Assembly: GCA_032622095.1 (NCBI GenBank)
Contig: CP136062.1
Location: 51,595,349-51,659,348 of the forward strand
Direction of reading: 5' to 3'
DNA: 64,000 bases
Source: Siphonodentalium dalli
Taxonomy: Eukaryota > Mollusca > Scaphopoda > Gadilida > Siphonodentaliidae
Shown here: piece after piece, positions 56,620-64,000 of the stretch
How the letters are laid out: each line of letters opens with the position of its first letter
Numbering within the stretch: the first letter of the stretch is position 1
Translations under genes and position numbers: made by a program
Notes under the pieces: model-generated
The model's input: the letters and a program-made list of their open reading frames with translations, nothing else
Databases searched by the model: none
Told to the model about the DNA's origin: nothing

Positions 56620-56832
56620 CAGTAATGCTCTAAATAATTGACCCCTTATCCACAGCAGAATTATGGGTAACTTTTCAGGATTTATTCGGAAATATGGCTT
56701 GTTGCCATTCATCGGAAAGCTCTTACTGAGAGCTTTCCGATGAATGGCAACAAGCCATATTTCCGACTAAATCCTGAAAAGTTACCCATAATTCTGTTGT
56801 GGTTAAGGGGTCAATTATTTAGGGCATTACTG
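56620..56832. mobile_element. Family 1 hairpin MITE, copy 23
   Basis: Full hairpin with GACCCCTT/AAGGGGTC variant ends, inserted between units of the 50-bp repeat. Confidence 0.88.
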
Positions 56833-57030
56833 TAACTAAGCCATAAATCATGAAAGGACAGAAGACAAGGAGCAGTTGAGCCCCAGTTGATAATAGACAA
56901 ATAATACAGGTTAATAATGAAAAATTATAGTATAAAACAAAACAAATCTTCTTAGTATTGATCCAATTCAGCACTAATTTAATATGTTGAGATAACTGAC
57001 AATGAATAGGGCAGGCCCAGTTTTAGTGTC

Positions 57031-57245
57031 TTAACCCTTTCAGTGCCAGGTCAGATTTTTGTATCAACCCATATACCCTGTGCCAATGCATTCTCTTAAA
57101 TATGCGAGTCGACCATAGGTTGCCTCGCATATATAAGAGAATGCATTGGCCTAACAATTTTTCATCATTTGTTATTATTTTTTACAATTTTAATAATTTT
57201 TTCTTATATTCTTTAACAGACTTATTTTGTAGGTTTAGTGCCAGG
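57031..57245. mobile_element. piggyBac-like MITE (family 3a), CCAGG-terminal subtype, right end lost
   Basis: TTAACCCTTTCAGTGCCAGG at the left, hairpin CCAATGCATTCTCTTAAATA/TATATAAGAGAATGCATTGG, ends at GTTTAGTGCCAGG without AAAGGGTTAA. Confidence 0.82.
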
Positions 57246-58100
57246 GAATCTTACGTTTTTCATGGGCATCAAAATTATTACTATGAATACTTGGTGATAG
57301 TTTTGAGTTATAACATGCCCCTAAGGTTTTAACCAGTTTGTTTTTAAATTCGCTATAGCATGCTTAAGCATACCCAAAAAAAGTTTCAATATTCACCGCT
57401 ACTGACCAGAACAGGGTTTTTACATGTCCGAGTTATTTATTATTACTGTTGTTGTTGTAATTGGATGGTATAGGAGCCCTTGATTCACACAGGACATCTT
57501 TTATAAAGGTCTTAACATGTAAAATCACTCTACAAAACATAAATTAACCTGATCAATGTGCAATCTTTTCGTCCGAAATTTTTTATTTAATCATCTCTAA
57601 AATCCATAATTTTAATAAACGCAGAAGAATGAATATTATTCTTGTCTTTTGACTTTAAAATTACTATTTTGTGTGAAGAAAAGTGAAATATTTCAACAAA
57701 TTGCTAGTAATTTCATATGCTCTAAATTGAATGATTTTATCTTTGAAATTTCTAAATCTAATATTTTTGTTATTATCACAACTATTATATTAAAAAGGAA
57801 AACAAAAATAATATTAATATTTAAGATGATTGATATAATTTTATAATAAGAAATGGGCTAACATGCGCTATAATATATTAGAGCATGTTAGTTTTTATTC
57901 AGCAAGTCTCAGCATCTGTTACATCGATGTATGTTGGAGGGTGGTAGATGATGGGAGGGAGGTTAAAGGAACAGCCGATAGTACATAGGTTAGTTAGCGA
58001 GAATGGAGGTCAGTTAGCAGCAGTCTTTCGTGAACTTTAATGAAAGTGTCAATGACATTGTAGCTCACCTTGGGAAGGTGTTAATTTTATGCTGAGAAGT
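57246..58100. other. Unique A+T-rich stretch
   Basis: A palindrome AACATGCGCTATAATATATT, AGAGCATGTT sits near 57860-57890. No gene recognised. Confidence 0.45.
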
Positions 58101-59060
58101 CAATAAATTAATGAAGAATAAGGTCAAAAAGTTTCAAAGATGAAATTGTTTTTCGTTTCAAACATTTCTCCAATAAACATTGGCTGCAGGGTGTGCCGAT
58201 GGATTCAAATGTGAATTCCAAGATGGCTGCTGGCAGCCATGTTCTTTAAACAAATTTTGGATGGCTCCCCCCTCTAGAGGTCACTCAATGAACCATATGA
58301 AGTTTGGTGAAGATTGGAAGAGGAATGTGGTCTGCAGGGCATGCAAAGGATTTAGTGATGCAAAGAGTAAAATCCAAGATGTCTGCCAAAAGCTGTTTCT
58401 TCATTAAAAAATTTGATAGCTCTCACCTAAACGTGATCATAAACATGCTTGTAAAATTTTAAAAATAATTCACCAATAAATGTGGCCTGTAGGTGTTCCG
58501 AAGGATTTAGTCATGCAAAGAGTAAAATCCAAAATGGGCGCGGTGGCCATATTTTTGACGAATTAAAAAAAATATTGATGGCTCCCATCTGGATGTCACC
58601 CTGAAGATCCACATGAAGTTTGGTGACAATCGGATGAGGGATGTGGCCTGTAGTGTGTGTCGAATGATTTAGTCAGGCAAAGAGTAAAATCCAAGATGGC
58701 CACTGGTGGCTATGTTTTTAACGAAATTTGGAAAAATTTTGATGTCTCCCATCTAGTGGTCATCCCAAAAATCTGTATGAACTTTGGTGACAATCAGATG
58801 AGAGATGTGGTCTGACGGGTGTGCCAAAGGAGTTTGTTATGCAAAAAGTAAAGATGGCCGTTGGGACCATGTTTTTCAATGAAAATTGTTCAAATTTGAT
58901 AGCTCTCATCTGGAGGTGATCCTAAACAATCATGTAAATTTTCAAAACATTTGAAGAAATCGATATCTCCCATCTAGGTCACCCTGAAGATCCATGTAAA
59001 GTTTGGTTTGGATGAGGGATGTGGCCTGTAAGGCGTACCAAAGGAAATTGTTATCAGACT
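58101..59060 (+). repeat. Degenerate ~165-190-bp tandem repeat with AAGATGGC text
   Basis: Five to six diverged units. Each has AAATCCAAGATGGCYG, GCCATGTTTTT, TTTGATRGCTCCCATCT, AGTTTGGTGACAATCGGATG, AGGGATGTGGCCTGTAGGGT and GATTTAGTCATGCAAAGAG. The same kind of text is dispersed in molluscan genomes (from memory). The open frame 58180-58407 covers one unit. Confidence 0.75.
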
Positions 59061-59914
59061 AAAGTTACCGGTAAGCAAAAAAATCGCTGTACAAATTTAG
59101 GAAATTTCCCTTCAAAACAATCCAATCAGAATCATCGTACCAGCAATACCGGAACATTAGTATTATGTTAATTAGAATATAATTATGGTATTAAATTTGT
59201 GTTGGGTTATTTTGTGTTGACTGTGATACAAACATGGGTGATAAGGGTGGTTGAACAATCTTGTCAACATTAAAAGACACTCTATTTTTTCTTGAATGTG
59301 TCTTCCTCTTTGGTTGTGATAAGGAAATCAATATTAATGTGTTTTAAACCCAACCGTTTTCAAGGTAATTTTTTCTTGCTGAAATGTGTAAAATGTATCT
59401 CAATTTTGTCACAATTCTATAACAAAATTATTAACCTAGTCCATTAAATTTCTTATAGAATTGTGACTCATTAGAGTTCCTCTATTTAAAACATGATTTT
59501 TCCAGAAAAATTACAGTTATGCTTGAAAAAATACATAGAACCATTAATATCTATTCAAACCCATAGATTCAAATTATATATAAAAAAAGATTTTTGTGCC
59601 AAAATCGCACATACAACATTTACAAACAATCTGAAACTGGACCTATCTAATTAATATACATGTACTACTCTTGCTATCTATGGCATAACTAAACAAACTA
59701 TTGAGATCGGCAGCTTATATACCTGATTAAATGCATAATATGTGCTCAGTTCAGCATTTCAAACTAATATCTAAATACCTACGTCACAGGGGCTTGTCAA
59801 TAAGAAAACAAGAAAAACAATAATTAAAAAAATCTAAATTAAAAATGTGTGCCACTTTAATAAAAGTATCTCTAATGACATAATGCTATACAAGGGGAAC
59901 AACAAAATCAACTA
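59061..59914. other. Unique A+T-rich stretch
   Basis: ACCGGTAAGC at 59067 and a short inverted run (TTCTATAACAAAATTATT...TTTCTTATAGAATTG near 59416-59463). No gene recognised. Confidence 0.4.
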
Positions 59915-60127
59915 CAGTAATGCCCCAAATAAACGACTCCTTAACCACAGCAGAATTATGGGTAACTTTTCAGGATTTAGTCAGAAATATGGCTTGTTGC
60001 CATTCAATGGAAAGCTCTCAGTGAGAGCTTTCCGATGAATGGCAACAAGCCATATTTCTGACTAAATCCTGAAAAGTTACCCATAATTCTGCTGTGGTTA
60101 AGGAGTCGTTTATTTATGGCATTACTG
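59915..60127. mobile_element. Family 1 hairpin MITE, copy 24
   Basis: Full hairpin; both arms carry AAATAAACGACTCC/GGAGTCGTTTATTT, a paired change from the usual AATAATCGACTCC. Confidence 0.89.
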
Positions 60128-60740
60128 TAACTTCTTACTTCTAATGGCCATAATTCACAAATTTTTTAATCATTGCTCGCAGATGAACATTTAAAACTAA
60201 TAGAGAAAAAAAAGCCATCAGTGGCATGAGTACACATTCCATGACGTTGTAATTAACGTTGTTTTAATCGTATTGAGAAAAAGAAGATCCATCATAAATT
60301 ATAGTTTGTATTTACACTGGGTCAATTGCATATAGCCTATCTAGATTCTAGCATAATTGCAGATAGCTAACCAGTAATTAGATGTGGACATCAACATATT
60401 ACGTGCAGCATGTTCCAAATATTTGTGCAGACATATATAACAATGTGATGCAAAAATCTTGAAAGAATTTAAAACGACACAAACCCAAATAAATGAGCCA
60501 AGTAGAACATCTCAGCAATTAAAATAATTTTTTGTGATGTGTCTGCCAGAAAGAAAATTTATACAGAAGTTTTTATGCTCATCAGATAAAGGTTATACCA
60601 AGTTCTAAAGACATATTGTGCTTATTTATGTGAACAAAATTTACAAGACGTGAGTACCCAGACACCTTTTACCACTGAAAGAATATAATAAGGCAAAATA
60701 AACTAGGTGTGACTGTCCCAATGGGACTAGGTAGGGATTA
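60128..60740. other. Unique A+T-rich stretch
   Basis: No gene or repeat recognised. Confidence 0.4.
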
Positions 60741-61431
60741 CCCCCCCCCCCCCCCCCCCCCCCCCCCACTATGATGTTTCACATGTCAGTAAACATTAAG
60801 TCAAAATAATAAAATAACGGATTCCCATTGCATTGCAGGTGCAAAATTATTCAAAAATGACTGAGAAAAACTCTGGACAAAGACGGACGGGTGACCCAGC
60901 ATTCCAGATTGTAGCAAGGATAAGATGGCAGTCGGAGGGACTGTCTTGTAGTGGATAGTAGTTAAACTAAACATCATCTTCACCGCAAATAATTGGTAAA
61001 ACAATATTTATACTGAGAAAAATGAAATTATTCTAAGGCAAAAAGGCCAATGACTCTGCAAAAATAAGTCTGAACAAAATTAAAATCGCAGGTGCACAGG
61101 TTCCCATGCTGGTTGATGTCTGTGCAAAGTTTAACAAAAAAAGATTCATAAACAACTGAGAAATACTCCAGACATAATTGTGTCGATTGATTGAAAATAT
61201 TCTAAGATCAACAATGCCAATAACTCTGCGAAAATAAGTCTGACCAACATTAAAATCGCAGGTGCACAGGTTTCAAATGATGTCTGTGCCAAGTTTCACG
61301 GATAATGATTAAAAAACGACTGAGAAAAACTCCGGACAAATTTGTGTCCATGGACGGCTAGACGGACGATGGATGGACAGGCGAGCTGATTCCAGTATAC
61401 TCCCCCCCCCCCACAACTGTTGCAGGGGGTA
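60741..61431 (+). repeat. GGACGG/poly-C dispersed repeat with internal ~175-bp tandem units
   Basis: C27 at 60741-60767. Units with AATCGCAGGTGCACAGGTT, AACTGAGAAAAACTC-like and GGACAAATTTGTGTC text recur (clearest at 61043 and 61217). It ends with GGACGGCTAGACGGACGATG, C11 at 61402-61412 and CAGGGGGTATTAACC. The piggyBac-like MITE is inserted in its last bases. Confidence 0.7.
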
Positions 61432-61831
61432 TTAACCCTTTACCCAACAGAAGGGCCCTGTGCCAATGCATTCTCTTATATATGCGAGTCGACCATAGGT
61501 CGCCTCGCATATATAAGAGAATGCATTGGCTTAACACATTAAAAATTATAAAATTGTTAAAGAATGTAAGAAAAAATGGTAAAAAGTGTTAAAAAAAGAA
61601 TTTGTTTAGGCCAATGCATTCTCTTATATATGCGAGGCGACCTATGGTCGACTCGCATATATAAGAGAATGCATTGGCACAGGGCATAACTGTAACTATC
61701 ACAATGTGGTCAAGGAGCCGGTTCCAATGATATCCATATTTGTATGGTTCTATTGAGACAGACCGAAGATATTTTAGGCTGTTGAAGCTTTATTTGGCCG
61801 GTTTTGGCCGGTTTGTTGGGTAAAGGGTTAA
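61432..61831. mobile_element. piggyBac-like MITE (family 3a), double-module form
   Basis: TTAACCCTTTACCCAACA to TGTTGGGTAAAGGGTTAA, 400 bp, the best-preserved ends. Two complete palindromic modules (CCAATGCATTCTCTTATATA ... TATATAAGAGAATGCATTGG), at 61462-61530 and 61612-61677, flank an A+T-rich middle. Confidence 0.93.
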
Positions 61832-62203
61832 AAAAATTTATTCTGAATCAATGAGAGAGGGAGGACATTATTTTTAGTTTTTTTGTGCACGCCGTAAGCA
61901 TGGATCATGATAGCTTCCATTATCTAGTAATAAAATGTAGAGGGAACTTTGTTATGCATACACACTCGTTCAATCTGATGTAAAAATTACATTATGCTAC
62001 TAGTACACTATTCACAATTGTTGACTATAAATTGACACCTGTCCATTATAACATGTGATCCTAAAGCATCTAATTAAACATCAATTGAAAATTTAATGTT
62101 CAATTCTTCGAAAACTTCTGTGTAAATTTACAAAGTTTTGATGAGGCTGTCTTCAGGTGCGAGGTGCCTGGAACACAATTTATTTGGGTTAATACAGCAC
62201 ATA

Positions 62204-62416
62204 CAGTAATGCTCTAAGTAATCGACTTCTTAACCACAGCAGAATTATGGGTAACTTTTCAAGATTTAGTCGGAAATATGGCTTGTTGCCATTCATTGGA
62301 AAGCTCTTGGGGAGAGCTTTCCGATTAATGGCAACAAGCCATATTTCCGACTAAATCCTGAAAAGTTACCCATAATTCTGCTGTGGTTAAGAAGTCGATT
62401 ACTTAGAGCATTACTG
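62204..62416. mobile_element. Family 1 hairpin MITE, copy 25
   Basis: Full hairpin with CTCTAAGTAATCGACTTCTT and AAGAAGTCGATTACTTAGAG ends, a paired change. Confidence 0.89.
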
Positions 62417-62849
62417 TATGATGTCAGAATGTATGTAATAATAAGAACGAAATCAAATCCCAGAGTTCCATGTCGTCCAAGGTCACACTACCTTTTATAA
62501 GACTCAGGACAACTTGAAACTCAGAGTTATAAAATGTTAGTGGCAAAATAGCAAGCATAAACAAGTTTTCGTTGACTCTCCGTCCAATGACATTGGTTAT
62601 GAAAGGTAAAAACAAAGCGCCTATAAATTTTGTTGAAAATGACTGCCCCCATTTATATCTGAAGAGGGAATTTCAGGAACACAAGGTTTTTTGTTTGTTT
62701 ACTAAATACTCATTGGTGAGTAGTTCCCTTAAGAATTGTTCAAGAAATGACAGGTTTTTTAAAAACTTATTATCAAGAACATTTCTCACCAATGAATAAA
62801 AATCCATCTGCTCTTGTTATTATCTTTTCGTCTGTCATCTGCTTTTATC
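62417..62849. other. Unique stretch
   Basis: Two short frames (62424-62615 minus, 62572-62799 plus) lack recognisable motifs. Confidence 0.4.
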
Positions 62850-62930
62850 ACCTGAACACCCCTCCAAATGAATAATAGACTGTTCCAATGTATACTATTA
62901 TAACTGAATGGGAGAGTCCATCATTATTAT
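62850..62930. mobile_element. piggyBac-like MITE (family 3b), inverted fragment
   Basis: CCCCTCCAAATGAATAATAG, TTCCAATGTATACTATTATA resemble the inverted left half of 12161-12424. Confidence 0.6.
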
Positions 62931-62960
62931 CATGTAGGGCCATAATAAAATCTTTTCAAT

Positions 62961-63392
62961 CAAGCCTGAGTATAATGTGTCTGTCATTTTCAGAATGAGG
63001 TCCGCAGAGGGTGAATTTAGCGACGTTAACCCGGATAGCAGGCTACTATCACCAAATTCACCCTCTGGGGACCTCATTCTGCATGGCCTCATCTGCTATG
63101 GGAGACATAGACTAAGATTTGAAGTTCCCAAATGGTGAATATTGTGATGTACACCTATTGGGAACCTTGATTATGCAATGTGTCATCTAACAATTTGGGG
63201 ATATAGAGAAACTAAACTAAAAGCTTAAATAGTTTTATAGATATTTTGATAATAAAGAAACTTTCCAGAGAAGATGAGGTCTCAGCAGAATGAGGTCCAC
63301 AGAAGGTGAATTTAGTGATGCTAACCCGCTATGCGGGATAGCGTCACTAAATTCTAATTCTGCAAATGACGGGCACTATAAACTCAGGCTTG
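62961..63392. mobile_element. hAT-like MITE (family 2), full-length with perfect 8-bp duplication
   Basis: TTTTCAAT at 62953-62960 and 63393-63400 flank CAAGCCTGAGTATAATG...ATAAACTCAGGCTTG; 432 bp with both foldback modules and the internal segment. Confidence 0.93.
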
Positions 63393-63400
63393 TTTTCAAT

Positions 63401-64000
63401 GAGTAGTTGATTTGAAGCACCCACAAAGTTTACTCAAACAACCTTGGCGGGTTAGATCAATTTCCAGCATCTCCATCGCTCTTCGTAAACGTACATGACG
63501 GAAACTTCCTAGTAAACAAATAGCAAAATTAGGACTTGTTCTTACATTGGATGCCTTAACATCGCAATGGAGGCAACGCTCACAATGCGCACCATGTAAA
63601 TGCATCAAAGATATTAAGTTTGTTCTAATTAAGCGTCAGGTGCAGATATTGCGAATGATGTATGGGCCGGATGTCAAGTGTCAGATGCAGAAATCGTGAA
63701 GTCTGTAAGGGCTATTATTATGGTACTTTGTCTATGTCAGTACCTATCACAACCAATGTCACCGACAGTGATAAAACAACTTGATCAAGCGGCAAGCATG
63801 GATTAGAAGCCCTGGAAACAAATGAGGCATTATCTTGATTTTAAAAACTAAATCTTCTGGTCCATGTGATAAATTTGACAAAAATTTCAATCCTATGTTT
63901 CTTGGATGAAAAATTCGAACTTTTTTCACTATTAATATAAACTTTCTCCTGCAAAAAATTAATAGTGAACAAATATAATTTTCGTTGTGCTCTATATTTC
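63401..64000. other. Unique right end of the window
   Basis: No gene recognised. A palindromic piece TTCACTATTAATATAAACTT...AAAAAATTAATAGTGAA lies near 63925-63969. Confidence 0.45.

Overview
This 64-kb window is A+T-rich eukaryotic DNA with no recognisable host protein-coding gene. No open frame exceeds about 130 codons, and nearly all open frames of 60-130 codons fall inside repeats. The best guess is a lophotrochozoan, most likely a mollusc and perhaps a bivalve. That is inferred from a dispersed repeat that carries GGACGG/GACAGAC runs followed by a poly-C tract and a short GGGGGTATA hairpin, from CAAGGTCAAGGTCA-type runs, and from degenerate 'AAGATGGC' tandem units; I know these styles from molluscan genomes. 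The species cannot be read from the sequence.

Layout. (1) 1-6152: a 205-bp satellite. It starts as a perfect inverted repeat (arms of 685 bp, 11-bp spacer at 686-696), runs to 3007, is split by a 2.5-kb long-TIR element (3008-5546) and resumes to 6152. (2) 6340-18665: copy 1 of a large duplicated block packed with foldback MITEs and carrying a 40-bp minisatellite. (3) 18668-22360: a dispersed-repeat fragment, then a 37/49-bp minisatellite with a GGGCGTGGC core that flips orientation near 21225 and is split by three ~190-200-bp units. (4) 22361-26690: sparse sequence with a tRNA-derived SINE abutting the 3' end of a LINE reverse-transcriptase frame. (5) 26692-43588: copy 2 of the block, with a 2.5-2.8-kb part present twice inside it (30121-32895 and 35219-37733). 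(6) 43337-45563: a second long-TIR element, whose interior is homologous to that of the element in region 1. (7) 45645-64000: further MITEs, an inverted-repeat element, a 22-bp minisatellite, degenerate tandem units and low-complexity C tracts.

Mobile elements dominate. Family 1 (25 copies) is a near-perfect ~213-bp hairpin flanked by TA (Tc1/mariner-type). Family 2 is a foldback element of about 254 to 438 bp with CAAGCC...GGCTTG ends and 8-bp target duplications (hAT-type). Families 3a and 3b begin TTAACCCTTT and end AAAGGGTTAA (piggyBac-type TTAA targets). Two larger elements have 9-bp duplications and TIRs of about 250-300 bp (Mutator-like). None encodes a visible transposase, so all appear non-autonomous. 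The only recognisable protein remnant is the LINE fragment. The main points of interest are the two long-TIR elements with a shared core, the hairpin-tip deletions in family 1, the palindromic satellite, the inverted KLF/Sp-motif minisatellite and the block duplication, which may be real or a haplotype artefact.
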